In this document: positions 34,291 through 44,117 of the stretch, in pieces
Position numbering within the stretch: the first letter of the stretch is position 1
Layout: each line of letters begins with the position of its first letter
Position numbers and translations under genes: made by a program
Notes under the pieces: model-generated
What the model saw: the letters and a program-made list of their open reading frames with translations, nothing else
Told to the model about the DNA's origin: nothing
Databases searched by the model: none
NCBI GenBank assembly: GCA_003450815.1
Contig: DMES01000077.1
Span: 62,001-126,000, forward strand
Direction: 5' to 3'
Length of the DNA stretch: 64,000 nucleotides
From: Elusimicrobiota bacterium
GTDB lineage: Bacteria; Elusimicrobiota; Elusimicrobia; Elusimicrobiales; UBA9959

Positions 34291-36862
34291 AATCAAGCCG
34301 CTTTTTCCAGTCCTCAACGGCTTGGAGGGCCTGCATGGGAGTCATGTTCTTCGGATCACACATTTTTATTTCATCAAGCACAGGGTGGTTGGAAAAGATC
34401 GGCAGCAGGGGAGCCGCGTTATCTTCGGCGGAGCCGGCCTGGATGTTGCCCTTGGTTTCAAGAACGCGCAGAATTTCACGCGCGCGCTGTATAGCGGCGT
34501 CGGGAAGCCCCGCGAGCTGGGCCACATGTATGCCGTAGGATTTGTCGGCGGGGCCGTGAGATATTTTATGCAGGAACACCACCGCTGTCTTGCCAGCGGC
34601 GTTGGTCCATTCTTTTACAGCGATATTGAAATTTTTAATGCCCGCGAATTTATCCGCCAGCTCCGTAAGTTCAAAATAATGGGTGGCAAAAAGCACTTTG
34701 GGACCGCCTTCCGGCTTGTAAAGCCGCTCCACCACCGCCCAGGCGATGGAAATGCCGTCAAAGGTGGAAGTGCCCCGTCCTACTTCATCAAGCAATATCA
34801 GACTTTTAGGCGTGGCAAGGTTCAGGATGGAAGCCGTTTCGCGCATTTCAACCATAAAAGTGGACTCGCCCCTGGCCAGCCGGTCTTGCGCGCCTATGCG
34901 CGTCATTATCCTGTCCACAATCCCTATGGTGGCGGCCTTGGCAGGCACAAAAGAGCCTATCTGTGCCAATATCACTATAACGGCGGTCTGCCTCAGATAC
35001 ACGCTCTTACCGCTCATGTTCGGACCTGTCAGTATGATTATCTGGGGGTCCAGGCCGCTTATGCTCAGATCGTTGGGGACAAACTCGCCCGCGCTCAGGT
35101 ATTTTTCCACTACGGGGTGGCGGCCCTCTTCTATTACCAGTTCCGACCCGCTGGTGATAACGGGCCGGGCGAAATCATATTTAACGGCGGCCTCAGCTAG
35201 AGAGAAGAACACATCCAGCTCGGCCGCGCTGACGGCGAAAGAACGCAACTCTTTCAGAGCGATAGCCGTTGTTTCCTTAAGTCCAGAGAAAAGCTGGCCC
35301 TCCAGTTTCTGCGTACGCTCCTCTGCGCCCAATATCTTTCCCTCCAGTATTTTCAGCTCTTCGGTAATGAACCGTTCGGCGTTAACGAGGGTCTGTTTAC
35401 GGGTGTAATAATGCGGCACCTTCGGCAAATGCGTTTTTGTGACTTCAATGTAATAGCCGAACACGCTGTTGTAGCTCACCTTCAGGGAAGGAATCTGGGT
35501 TTTCTCCCTTTCATGCAGCTCTATTTCAGTCAGCAGCTTCTGGCTGTTCCTGCGGGTGGAACGCAATTCGTCAAGATCGGGGCTGAAACCTTCCCGTATC
35601 ACCCCGCCGTCGGAAACTCTGGCTGGGGGATTATCCGAGAGCGCAGCCTCAAGTTTTTCCCGAAGCGCTGTAAGCACCGGGGAAACCGTTTCCAGACGCC
35701 CCGCCAGCTCCGGCACGCATTCAAAAAAACCGGCGGAGGTTAAAAGAAGTTTCAAGCGCGGCAGCTGGCCCAAAGCTTTGCGCGCGGCGGCGATATCACG
35801 AGGGCTTGCGCTGCGGGCAAGAACCCTGCCTAACAGTCGTTCAATGTCGGGGATCTGAGATAGTATTTCCGCAAGGTTCTCCCGCGCTTCCCGGTTCCCC
35901 GCCAGGAAAGCGGTAAAGTTCTGGCGGATGTTAACGGTATGCAGCTCGGCCAGCGGCTCAAGCAGCCATCGTTTAAGCAGGCGGGAGCCCATGGAGGTTT
36001 TTGTAAGGTCAAGAACCCCCCAAAGCGTTTTTGAATCGTCGTCGTATTGCGAACTTACCAGTTCCAGCGTTTTTATTGCGGATTCGTCCAGTTGCAGGCG
36101 GTTGAAGGGCTCAAAAAAAGAAGGGGAAAAAACCTCTTTCAGTCCTGGCTGGTTCCGGCGCACATACGCGGCGGCGGCGGCGGCCGTTCGCGCGGCCAGC
36201 TTGTGATTGCGCCACACGCTTTCAAGCGCCCAGGCAGGCTCCGCCTCATGGCCGCTTTCATATTCCGTTATTTCCGTTCCGGAAAAAGAAATATTCTTTT
36301 TTTTAAGCTCGGATACGGTGTGCGGCCCGGCTATAATTTCAGCGGGAGCCAGGCGCGAAACCATTGCGAACAGGCCAGACAAATCCGGATCGTTGAGATT
36401 CTGGGTGGCAAAAAATTCGCCCGTGGACGCGTCAATGCAGGCCAGGCCCCAGCCCACTATATCAAGTTTAATCGATACCAGGTAATTGGACACCCTGGTA
36501 CGCAGGAGCTCATCTTCCACTATGGTGCCGGGCGTTATCAGCCGCACCACTTCCCGTTTGAAAAGCTTTGTTTTTTTCAAGTCGGCTGAAGGAGCTGTCT
36601 GTTCGCAGATTGCCACTTTGCGCCCTAGCGCCAGCAGCTTTGAAATATACCCGGATGCGGAGTGGTAGGGAATGCCGCACATGGGCACGCCGTTCCTGGC
36701 CGTAAGGGTAAGCCCAAGCAGGGCGCTCGCGGCGGCGGCGTCTTCGGAGAACATTTCGTAAAAATCGCCAAGCCTGAAAAAAAGTATGGCGTGAGGGCAG
36801 GAGTTTTTCAAAGTCTGGTATTGCTGCATCAGCGGCGTTTCAGGAATTTCGATATGGGACAT
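34289..36862 (-). CDS. mutS: DNA mismatch repair protein MutS
   Basis: The 857-residue protein has the mismatch-sensing FFRLGDFYEMF with the wedge phenylalanine near residue 30, the connector and lever domains, Walker A GPNMSGKSVYLRQ near residue 610, ST-motif DRLARGESTFMVEM and DEVGRGTSTFDG. It recognises mismatches and recruits MutL, encoded 3.6 kb downstream on the same strand. It is full length. The final LD-stop is formed where the REP-like element begins. Confidence 0.97.
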   Translation of the reverse strand: MSHIEIPETPLMQQYQTLKNSCPHAILFFRLGDFYEMFSEDAAAASALLGLTLTARNGVPMCGIPYHSASGYISKLLALGRKVAICEQTAPSADLKKTKLFKREVVRLITPGTIVEDELLRTRVSNYLVSIKLDIVGWGLACIDASTGEFFATQNLNDPDLSGLFAMVSRLAPAEIIAGPHTVSELKKKNISFSGTEITEYESGHEAEPAWALESVWRNHKLAARTAAAAAAYVRRNQPGLKEVFSPSFFEPFNRLQLDESAIKTLELVSSQYDDDSKTLWGVLDLTKTSMGSRLLKRWLLEPLAELHTVNIRQNFTAFLAGNREARENLAEILSQIPDIERLLGRVLARSASPRDIAAARKALGQLPRLKLLLTSAGFFECVPELAGRLETVSPVLTALREKLEAALSDNPPARVSDGGVIREGFSPDLDELRSTRRNSQKLLTEIELHEREKTQIPSLKVSYNSVFGYYIEVTKTHLPKVPHYYTRKQTLVNAERFITEELKILEGKILGAEERTQKLEGQLFSGLKETTAIALKELRSFAVSAAELDVFFSLAEAAVKYDFARPVITSGSELVIEEGRHPVVEKYLSAGEFVPNDLSISGLDPQIIILTGPNMSGKSVYLRQTAVIVILAQIGSFVPAKAATIGIVDRIMTRIGAQDRLARGESTFMVEMRETASILNLATPKSLILLDEVGRGTSTFDGISIAWAVVERLYKPEGGPKVLFATHYFELTELADKFAGIKNFNIAVKEWTNAAGKTAVVFLHKISHGPADKSYGIHVAQLAGLPDAAIQRAREILRVLETKGNIQAGSAEDNAAPLLPIFSNHPVLDEIKMCDPKNMTPMQALQAVEDWKKRLD

Positions 36863-36867
36863 AATTT

Positions 36868-36950
36868 TAGGGTATAGGGGATAGGGTAGAGGGTTGAGGG
36901 AGCAGACATTAAGAACTCCTTAAGCCTAAACCCTGAACCCTATACCCTTT
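36868..36950. repeat. Intergenic hairpin, GGGTATAGGG family
   Basis: The left arm (about 36869-36900) reads AGGGTATAGGGGATAGGGTA and on. The right arm (about 36925-36950) reads CCTAAACCCTGAACCCTATA and on. It lies between dusB and mutS. The dusB stop codon TAG is within GGGTATAGGG. Confidence 0.85.
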
Positions 36951-37917
36951 CTTCTGTATATTGTATCAAAAGCGCCCTTGCATCTTTAAGGGTTTTCAGG
37001 GTCATGTAAGAAGCGCGGACGGCCGCGCTGCCGGGCAGGCCTTTGAGCCAGTATCCCACAAGCTTACGGGAGGCGGCAAGCCCCCGCTCCTCTCCGTAAA
37101 GTCCGGCGTTAAGTTCAATAAACCGCAAAAAAAGCTTCACGCGCTCTCTGTCGCTCAGCAATTCCGGAGACCGGCCGCCCAGCTCGCCGGCTATTTCCCG
37201 GAAGACGGCTGGATTGCGCACCGCGCCTCTGCCTATGGCCACGCCGGCGCAGCCGGTTTCAAGGATGGCGCGCGCCTCGGGCGCTCCGCTTACACCGCCA
37301 TTACCTATAACCGGTATCTTAACGGCGGCAGCCGTCAGGCGCAGGGCTTCAAAGTTGATGGGGCCGGAATGGAAATTGGCGACCGGGCGGCCATGCAGCG
37401 TGATGGCAGCGACTCCCTCTTCTTCCATTATTTTCGCGAGTTCCGGGCTTAAAAGCTCTTTTTCATTCCAGCCGGGCCTCAATTTAACCATTACGGGCAC
37501 TTGTACGCATTTACGGATTGTGCGCGCTATCTCCGCCAATAAGAGCGGTTTTTTCATCAGTGCCGCTCCCGCGCCGTTGCGCAGGATTTTTTTTACCGGA
37601 CAACCCGCGTTGATGTCTATCGCGTCGGCTCCCGCTTCAACCGCCGCGCGCGCAGCCATTGCCAGCGCCGCCGGATCCGCGCCGAAGAGTTGTACCGCCA
37701 CCGGATGCTCCGCGGGAGAAAGCTCCAGCATTTTAAAAGATTTTCTGTTGGCGTAGCGAATGCTGTCGGCGGAAACCATTTCCGTCACCACCAGCCCGGC
37801 CCCGCCTTCCGAAGCCAGTATCCTGAAGGACTGATTTGTGATGCCCGCCATGGGGGCGAGAAAAAGGTTGCTTTTAAGCTTTAAAGTCCCGATATGGAGC
37901 TCTTGGATTAACGGCAT
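36940..37917 (-). CDS. dusB: tRNA-dihydrouridine synthase
   Basis: Dus enzymes reduce uridine in the tRNA D-loop using FMN and NADPH. About 325 residues with LAPMAGITNQSFR, the catalytic cysteine in DINAGCPVKKI, KLRPGW, ITLHGR and IGNGGV, matching the DusB branch. The frame opens at GTG 37929; ATG 37917 gives the family start MPLIQELHIG, though neither has a ribosome site. The last codons overlap the GGGTATAGGG repeat. Confidence 0.93.
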   Translation of the reverse strand: MPLIQELHIGTLKLKSNLFLAPMAGITNQSFRILASEGGAGLVVTEMVSADSIRYANRKSFKMLELSPAEHPVAVQLFGADPAALAMAARAAVEAGADAIDINAGCPVKKILRNGAGAALMKKPLLLAEIARTIRKCVQVPVMVKLRPGWNEKELLSPELAKIMEEEGVAAITLHGRPVANFHSGPINFEALRLTAAAVKIPVIGNGGVSGAPEARAILETGCAGVAIGRGAVRNPAVFREIAGELGGRSPELLSDRERVKLFLRFIELNAGLYGEERGLAASRKLVGYWLKGLPGSAAVRASYMTLKTLKDARALLIQYTEERV

Positions 37918-37924
37918 AGTCAGG

Positions 37925-38056
37925 AACACATGCGAATAACCGGCGAATGAACGGATATGCCAATCAGTGCGAAGACCGTGCGGATATATCGCTTGGATTT
38001 AAAGCAGCATTCGTGTTTATTCGCATAAGCCGTTAATTCGCATAAAATTCGCATTG
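37925..38056. repeat. Intergenic hairpin, GCGAATAA/TTCGCAT word family
   Basis: The left arm (about 37930-37972) reads ATGCGAATAACCGGCGAATG and on. The right arm (about 38009-38054) reads ATTCGTGTTTATTCGCATAA and on. It lies between dusB and the next minus-strand gene. Confidence 0.75.
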
Positions 38057-38058
38057 GG

Positions 38059-38796
38059 TCAGGGTTTAATTGAATAGTTACCGTCGTGGGAAACGCTGAA
38101 ATCGCGCGGCGCTCTTTTACGCAGAGTGTTGATTTCTAGTCCCGGCGCGCCTATTTTACGCAGTATTCCCTCCTGGAAAGAGCAGGCCTTGGCCTCAACG
38201 TTAAAAATGTCTTCAAGACTTGTGTAATCGAGAGCCGCGGGATTAACCGAGAATTTCCGTTCATCCTTCTCGCCGGGAAGAGGCGGCCGGATCTTTTCCC
38301 TTTTTTGGGAATTAAATTTCATATAGGCGTGAAAAGCCTGGTGGGCGATAAGCCCGGCGCACCAGGTAAGTGAGCGCCCGGCCTGGGCGCGTGACAGCGC
38401 GGCCACCGGCCGACCGTTGTCCAGGTAAAAGTCCGTCTTATTTTCGTTGCGTATGACGGAGAGATATTTTTTAATGAACAGGAAATTTTTTCTGTCGGAG
38501 AGCCAGATGCGTTTAAGCGACTGCGTGACCTGGTTTTTAAAATTCTCGTCTCCTTGTATGTCAAGGCCGGCCTCAGGCCCCTCCGCGCCCATATTCTGCG
38601 CTGGGAGTGCCCGCTCCCCGTGCTGCGCTCCCCTGAAGCCGTCAGGCGTCACTGGCGTGCCGCCTTTCTCCGGGGCCTGGTCACTTGCGCCGTTTTTCGC
38701 TATATAATACCAGACCCCCGCTCCTATAAAAAGCAACGGCAGCAACGCCAGGACTTTAGCGGTCCTGAAAAAACTTTTATGTTCCGTTGTTTCCAT
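38059..38796 (-). CDS. Membrane-anchored protein with a degenerate zincin-like motif
   Basis: The 245-residue protein has an N-terminal anchor (residues 13-33, VLALLPLLFIGAGVWYYIA), a low-complexity linker (40-75) and a C-terminal domain. LIAHQAFHAYM near residue 150 looks like a zinc-protease HExxH in which Glu is replaced by Gln, and the later DIFNVEAKACSFQ resembles the third-ligand E-x-EAxxxQ segment of such families. If the reading is right it is a catalytically dead relative or one using another base. No named family recognised. Confidence 0.65.
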   Translation of the reverse strand: METTEHKSFFRTAKVLALLPLLFIGAGVWYYIAKNGASDQAPEKGGTPVTPDGFRGAQHGERALPAQNMGAEGPEAGLDIQGDENFKNQVTQSLKRIWLSDRKNFLFIKKYLSVIRNENKTDFYLDNGRPVAALSRAQAGRSLTWCAGLIAHQAFHAYMKFNSQKREKIRPPLPGEKDERKFSVNPAALDYTSLEDIFNVEAKACSFQEGILRKIGAPGLEINTLRKRAPRDFSVSHDGNYSIKP

Positions 38797-38799
38797 CGG

Positions 38800-38893
38800 T
38801 AAGTGATTAAGCGATTGAGTAATTAAGTGATTGAGTTTAAGAATCTCCGACTCTTACTCAATTACTTAATCACTTCTTCACTATCTTCACTTC
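38800..38893. repeat. Intergenic hairpin, AAGTGATTGAGTAATT family
   Basis: The left arm 38801-38838 reads AAGTGATTAAGCGATTGAGT and on. The right arm about 38850-38893 reads CTTACTCAATTACTTAATCA and on. It provides the TGA stop of the zinc-ribbon gene at 38887. Confidence 0.85.
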
Positions 38894-39288
38894 AACGCTT
38901 TCAGATAAGACTTGTAGAACGCCTGCAATTCGTTATCCGGGTTCTGGAACTCAAGAAGATGTTTTTTACAGCCTCGCTTGGAACAAAACTGCACCTGCCC
39001 GCCACCTGTAAGGTCAAACGCGACCATTTGTGCGCCGCAGACTTCGCATTTTCTGATTATTTTAAGATCCGCTTTGCAATGGGGGCAGCGGAAACCGGCC
39101 GCTTTGCCGAGTGGCACGTTGAGTTCGCTCTCAATCGCGTAACTGCCGTAAAGCGAGCTGAGATACAGGGGGGCATGTTTTCCCGCGTAGGTCAGATTTA
39201 CTTCCAGCGCCGGCGCCTTATCCAGCTTCTTCTTGGCACTCACCAAGGATTTGCCGCAACACGGGCATTTAACGGAAATACATATCAT
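38887..39288 (-). CDS. Small zinc-ribbon protein
   Basis: About 133 residues with three CxxC knuckles (CPCCG at 8-12, CPHC near 68, CEVCG near 80) and a CSKRGC near residue 105. It binds zinc by inspection; function unknown. GGAGG precedes the ATG at 39288 by five bases. The stop lies in the repeat hairpin. Confidence 0.7.
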   Translation of the reverse strand: MICISVKCPCCGKSLVSAKKKLDKAPALEVNLTYAGKHAPLYLSSLYGSYAIESELNVPLGKAAGFRCPHCKADLKIIRKCEVCGAQMVAFDLTGGGQVQFCSKRGCKKHLLEFQNPDNELQAFYKSYLKALK

Positions 39289-39575
39289 TGTAGCCTCCAA
39301 AAAAACCTGCTGCCGGCCGGCATACATACCGGCTCAGGCTGGATCCCATTGTTACGCCAATATAATACTAAATTATCCCATCGCCTGCTTAATATTTCAC
39401 AAAAGACCCCCACTTTTTGTATTATTAGAAACAGTAGCTTGCTTTTTGTGGTTTGGGCACACCCGGAAGATGCGGATAAGGGAAAACCTCACAACCGCTT
39501 ATATTTCCTGTTTGTAGCTTTGGCCGGGAGGATAACGCGCTGGAAAGCCTGTCCCCGGGAAAACAAGGAGGCCGA

Positions 39576-41297
39576 ATGGCATGTATTTGTTTAGTCGACG
39601 ATGACCCCTTGGCCATCATGTTACTTAAAGACTGGCTGGAACCCCTCGGATACAAAGTCTGCGCGGCTGGTTCGGCGGAGACCTTCGTCGATTTGATGTC
39701 CACCACCATACCCGATCTCATCATAATGGATATGCAGTTCCCCGGCGGCGGAGCTCCGGCCGCCATGAAAGTGATGCAGGGCCGCAAGGAGCTTGCCTCC
39801 ATACCGGTCATCTTATTCACATCAATGCCCACAGAACAGATAAACCAGTGGTTCCCTGAATCACCACTGTGCAGGCATCATGTAAAGCCGATTGATTTTC
39901 CCCGGATGGAAAAGCTCTTCGAGGAACTGTTGCAAGACAAATACCTTCGTCCGACCGAAATTTCCACCCCGCTTCCGCCGCACGTCCCCCTATCTACCGC
40001 CGGCCCTTCCGCGCTAGCCAAGCTCTTCGAGGCCGAGGGAACCAGGTTGCGAAAAAAGAATGAAACCTCTGACGCAAAACTGGCGGTAGCCGGACGCCTG
40101 GCAGAGCAGCTCCTGGCGGACGCTGTAACCGCCGGAGCCAGCGATATACATATTGAATCTTTCCGCGACATGGTCATTGTCCGGTATCGCATCGACGGAA
40201 CACTCAAGGACCAGCTATCCTACGCGAAAGACCTGCCGTTGCTCGCACGCCTTCGCATCATGGCGGGCCTGGCTCCGATAGCCACGGCGGCCCCTCTCCC
40301 GGAGGAGGGGAGCTTCGACGTCTCTCCCGGCATCAGGGCTCGTCTCGCCTTGTATCCTTCAGCATGCGGGGACAAGATTGCCATCCGCATCCTTAATAAA
40401 AACCAAGGAATACTAAACCTGGAAGCGCTCGGGTTCCTGCCGGACGATCTCAAGAGGATTAGGAGCATAATAAGCCAGCCAAACGGGATATTTCTGGTCT
40501 CAGGAGCGACCGGCAGCGGCAAAACAACCACCCTGTGCAGCCTCATGCTGGAATCAAATGCCGCAGGGACCAACATCATGACTCTGGAGGACCCGATCGA
40601 ATACCAGCTTCCCAGGGTTATTCATACGCAGGTCAACCCCAAGGCCGGACTAACTTTCGCCGAAGGCCTGCGGGCTATGCTCCGCCAGGACCCGAACATC
40701 ATCATGGTGGGAGAGATCCGGGACAAGGGAACCGCCGAGGTCGCCTTCCAGGCGGCGATGACAGGCCATCTGATTTTATCTTCGATCCACGCCACCGACG
40801 CAAGCGGAGTCGTAGCCCGTCTTATCGGTATGGGCATCGACCCTTACATGATCAGCACTTTTCTGATCGGAGCGCTGTCGCAGCACCTGGTCCGCCGGGT
40901 ATGCCCCCATTGCTCCCGCCGCTCCGTCCCCGACCCGGCGGTGATCGCGGCTATCATGAAAACAGTCAATCAGCACGTAGGCCGGAGCATAGAAACCATC
41001 CTCAACACTAAAGGCGGACGGTTCCTCTCACCTGCCGGCTGCGAGGCGTGCTCTGGCACAGGATACAAGGGCCGTGTCGGGATCTATGAGTTGCTTTCCA
41101 TCAACTCGGCGATCTCCGAATTGATTTTCCGGAAAGCCAGCGTCAACGAGCTCTCGACTGCGGCCACCAAATCCGGAATGAAGACATTCGTAATTGACGC
41201 GGTAACCAAGGCCTGGGGCGGTTGGACGACTATCCAGGAAGCGGCACAGGTGGCGCGCTGGGTGGCCGCCGGGCCTGAGGAATCTCGCCGGTTATAG
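39576..41297 (+). CDS. Receiver domain fused to a GspE/PilB-type secretion ATPase
   Basis: The 573-residue protein has an N-terminal receiver (residues 1-120: LVDDDP, acceptor Asp in LIIMDMQFP near 52, lysine in HVKPI) in place of the usual N1/N2 domains. A GspE core follows: GASDIHIE, RIDGTL, Walker A GATGSGKTTT near 310, Asp box TLEDPIEYQ, Walker B IIMVGEIRD, His box SSIHATDA, and the zinc knuckle CPHC/CEAC near 445-490. PilB-type ATPases drive pilin assembly. No pilus genes are adjacent. AAGGAGG before ATG. Confidence 0.88.
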   Translation: MACICLVDDDPLAIMLLKDWLEPLGYKVCAAGSAETFVDLMSTTIPDLIIMDMQFPGGGAPAAMKVMQGRKELASIPVILFTSMPTEQINQWFPESPLCRHHVKPIDFPRMEKLFEELLQDKYLRPTEISTPLPPHVPLSTAGPSALAKLFEAEGTRLRKKNETSDAKLAVAGRLAEQLLADAVTAGASDIHIESFRDMVIVRYRIDGTLKDQLSYAKDLPLLARLRIMAGLAPIATAAPLPEEGSFDVSPGIRARLALYPSACGDKIAIRILNKNQGILNLEALGFLPDDLKRIRSIISQPNGIFLVSGATGSGKTTTLCSLMLESNAAGTNIMTLEDPIEYQLPRVIHTQVNPKAGLTFAEGLRAMLRQDPNIIMVGEIRDKGTAEVAFQAAMTGHLILSSIHATDASGVVARLIGMGIDPYMISTFLIGALSQHLVRRVCPHCSRRSVPDPAVIAAIMKTVNQHVGRSIETILNTKGGRFLSPAGCEACSGTGYKGRVGIYELLSINSAISELIFRKASVNELSTAATKSGMKTFVIDAVTKAWGGWTTIQEAAQVARWVAAGPEESRRL

Positions 41298-41342
41298 CCA
41301 AAGTTTAACCCGACGCATCAATTGCGTAAATTGGCAAAGATG

Positions 41343-41954
41343 TTATTTTGCGGAATCGTTCGACTGTGTTCCAGCGCCTGCAGTGGAAAACCCGGGCTTT
41401 AGACCTCTTGTCTTATATATCCGTGCCGCGGCATCATCGTTATTTATGTCCAGCCTTAACGCTGCGTACCATTCTCTGAGCGCCGCGGCAGTATCTCCCG
41501 CCCCATAAAATTTTACGCCTTCCAGATAATGCTTCCGGGACTTCAACCGGTCGGCTTCAGACACCGCGGTTGCCCGGCTTATGGCATCAGGATTTGTTAT
41601 GTCCTGTATCCGGCGCAATCCGGTCACGGCATTCTCATTGCCGGGATAATAGCGCAGCGCAATTCCCCACTCCGCGGCGGCCTTTTCATATTCATCGCTG
41701 CTTTGAAAAATTTTTAACCCTTCAAGATAATGCTTCTGAGACGCAACGCAGTCGGCTTCAGACACCTCTGCGCCTTTCACCGGACCACATTCCTTGTTTA
41801 ATGAAGGTCCCGGCGCAGAAAAACTGACACTGCTTTTCGCGTCTGTCTTATTTATTTTATCTACAGCAGGTGCAAAGGAAGAAAAGCGATAAGCCGCATA
41901 GCCCCCTCCAAGCAGACAAATGCTGATGACGCCCAATACAAGCTTCACCTTCAT
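41343..41954 (-). CDS. Membrane-anchored protein with two TPR-like repeats
   Basis: About 203 residues. Membrane helix at residues 1-20 (VKLVLGVISICLLGGGYAA), a serine-rich linker, then two copies of a TPR-like unit (KHYLEGLKIFQSSDEYEKAA and KHYLEGVKFYGAGDTAAALR). The frame opens upstream at 42029, but the ATG at 41954 puts the membrane segment at the N-terminus. Small assembly-type TPR proteins of this style accompany secretion systems; here the neighbour is the REC-GspE fusion (convergent). Function unknown. Confidence 0.65.
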   Translation of the reverse strand: MKVKLVLGVISICLLGGGYAAYRFSSFAPAVDKINKTDAKSSVSFSAPGPSLNKECGPVKGAEVSEADCVASQKHYLEGLKIFQSSDEYEKAAAEWGIALRYYPGNENAVTGLRRIQDITNPDAISRATAVSEADRLKSRKHYLEGVKFYGAGDTAAALREWYAALRLDINNDDAAARIYKTRGLKPGFSTAGAGTQSNDSAK

Positions 41955-42050
41955 ATGTTCAATAGGATAATAGATTTTTATTGCGGAACTATTACGGAGG
42001 GGAGAAGTAAAATTGCTCCAGCGCTTCAAATCCGGCTTAGAGCTTACTTC

Positions 42051-44000
42051 TTATTCATACCTCAGCGCGTCTATCGGCGAAAGGAGTGAGGCTTTTTTTG
42101 CCGGCCAGAAGCCGAACACAATACCCACCCCGGCCGAAAAGCCGAAGGCCAGGGCCACTGAAAAAGGCGAGATATAAACCGCCCAGCCGGAAAGTTTTGA
42201 AAGTATAAGAGAGCTGGCCGCTCCGGCTATTATGCCCAGCAGGCCGCCCACCACCGATACTATCACCGCCTCTATCAGGAACTGCAGCAGCACCGCACGG
42301 CTTGTGGCGCCAATGGCCTTGCGCAGGCCTATCTCCTTGGTGCGCTCGCTGACGCTTACCAGCATTATGTTCATTATGCCTATGCCGCCCACTATCAGCG
42401 AGATGCCCGCTATCATGCCCAGCAGCGTACTGAAGGTTTTTATGGTGCCGGTCAGCATGGTCTGCATCTCGGCCATATTCATCAGCATCACATCGTCGGC
42501 CTTGTGGGCGGGCACATTGTGCCGCTTGCGCATCAGCTCCTTTATTCTCCCCTGCACCTCCGGCATAAGGCTGAAATCGGACACTTCCACCCAGACTGAA
42601 TCAATATAGTTTTTACCCAGCACCACCTTCATGGCGGTCTGCAGCGGCACTATCACCACATCGTCCTGGTCACGCGGGCCCTGTGCGCCCTTAAGCGGCA
42701 GCACGCCTATCACTGTAAAATACTTGCTGTTTATCTTAATGGTCTTTCCCACCGGGTTCTCTCCGGCAAACAGCTCCTTCACCACTGTGTTGCCCACAAG
42801 CGCCACTTTGGCCAGCCGCGCCCCCTCAGCGTCTGAGAAAAAGCGGCCGTAATAAGGCTGAGAGTTGCGCATTGCGGCGTAAACGGCTGTGACCCCAGTG
42901 ATATTAGTGCGCTGGTTCTTTGCGCCGTAAGCCACCTGGGCGTTGCCGGAAACATTGGAATCGGCCCTGGTAATGTTCGGCACCTCACTCGCGATGGCCT
43001 TGGCGTCATCCAGGGTTAGGCGGCTGACAGCGCCGGCACCGAGGCCCGCGCCGCCCTGGCGGAACATGCCGGGCATAACGCTCAGCAGATTGGTGCCTAG
43101 AGAAGACATCTGCTTCTGTATGGAGCGCTGGGCGCCGGTGCCCACCGCCAGCATGGCTATCAGGGCGCCAACGCCTATGATTATGCCCAGCATGGTCAGA
43201 AGCGACCTGGTTTTATTGCTTATTATCGAGCTGACCGACGAGGCAAGATTTTCGGACACCTCGCGCCAACTGAGAAAAAAGGATCCGGGGATGTGCAGGC
43301 GCGCGGCCGCGGCTGTTTTTTTTGCCGTGGCTTTTTTAGACACATCCTCAATTATCTGGCCGTCTTTCAGTTTTATAACACGGTCTGCCCAGGCGGCGAT
43401 GTCGGGTTCATGCGTGACTATCACCACCGTAATGCCGCTCTCGTTGAGCTTGCGGAAAATGTGCATTATCTCGTTAGACTGGTCGGAAGCCAGGTTGCCG
43501 GTGGGTTCGTCGGCGAATATTATTTTAGGACTGTTGACCAGAGAGCGGGCTATGGCTACGCGCTGCTGCTGGCCGCCGGAGAGCTGGTTGGGTTTATGGT
43601 CGGCCCGGTTAGCGAGCCCCACCTGTTCCAGGTATTTTGCCGCTTCGTGCGGGCGCGCTTTTTCACCAAGGTAAATTTGCGGCAGGGCCACATTGGAGGC
43701 GGCGCTTATGCGGGGCAGCAGGTTGAACTGCTGGAACACGAAACCGAGTATGCGCGCCCTCAGGTAGGACAGTTCCACATCGTTCAGCTCGGAAATTTCA
43801 CGGCCGAACAGCTTATAGGAGCCGGCGCTGGGCCGATCGAGCAGGCCCAGTATGTGCATCAGCGTGGACTTGCCGGAGCCGGACGGCCCCATGATGGCGA
43901 CAAACTCGCCCTCCTTTACCGAAAGATCAACGCCTTTTAAAATCTCAAGCGGCTCACCGCCCATCTGGTAAACTTTCTTAATGCCTTTAAGTTCGATCAT
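42051..44000 (-). CDS. macB: MacB-like ABC transporter, ATPase fused to permease
   Basis: The 649-residue protein has an ATPase domain (1-225: Walker A GPSGSGKSTL, LSGGQQQRVAIARS signature, FADEPTGNL Walker B), then the FtsX/MacB permease with one helix near 270, a periplasmic domain (about 295-520) and three helices at the C-terminus. It works with the membrane-fusion protein and TolC-like channel encoded next to it to push substrates from the periplasm to outside. Its last residues (DALRYE) are usual for MacB. Gene order on this strand is tolC-like, macA-like, macB-like. Confidence 0.92.
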   Translation of the reverse strand: MIELKGIKKVYQMGGEPLEILKGVDLSVKEGEFVAIMGPSGSGKSTLMHILGLLDRPSAGSYKLFGREISELNDVELSYLRARILGFVFQQFNLLPRISAASNVALPQIYLGEKARPHEAAKYLEQVGLANRADHKPNQLSGGQQQRVAIARSLVNSPKIIFADEPTGNLASDQSNEIMHIFRKLNESGITVVIVTHEPDIAAWADRVIKLKDGQIIEDVSKKATAKKTAAAARLHIPGSFFLSWREVSENLASSVSSIISNKTRSLLTMLGIIIGVGALIAMLAVGTGAQRSIQKQMSSLGTNLLSVMPGMFRQGGAGLGAGAVSRLTLDDAKAIASEVPNITRADSNVSGNAQVAYGAKNQRTNITGVTAVYAAMRNSQPYYGRFFSDAEGARLAKVALVGNTVVKELFAGENPVGKTIKINSKYFTVIGVLPLKGAQGPRDQDDVVIVPLQTAMKVVLGKNYIDSVWVEVSDFSLMPEVQGRIKELMRKRHNVPAHKADDVMLMNMAEMQTMLTGTIKTFSTLLGMIAGISLIVGGIGIMNIMLVSVSERTKEIGLRKAIGATSRAVLLQFLIEAVIVSVVGGLLGIIAGAASSLILSKLSGWAVYISPFSVALAFGFSAGVGIVFGFWPAKKASLLSPIDALRYE

Positions 44001-44004
44001 AATG

Positions 44005-44113
44005 AAAGGGTATAGGGTAGAGGGTTCCGGGTAGAGGGGAAGGAGTTTCTTGTTTCTGCAATCTCTCCCCTCACTTGTTTACTCTCTACCCTAACCACTA
44101 ATCCCTATATCCC
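44005..44113. repeat. Intergenic hairpin, GGGTATAGGG family
   Basis: The left arm (about 44005-44042) reads AGGGTATAGGGTAGAGGGTT and on. The right arm (about 44079-44113) reads TACTCTCTACCCTAACCACT and on. It lies between the macA-like and macB-like genes. Confidence 0.8.
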
Positions 44114-44117
44114 GCTC

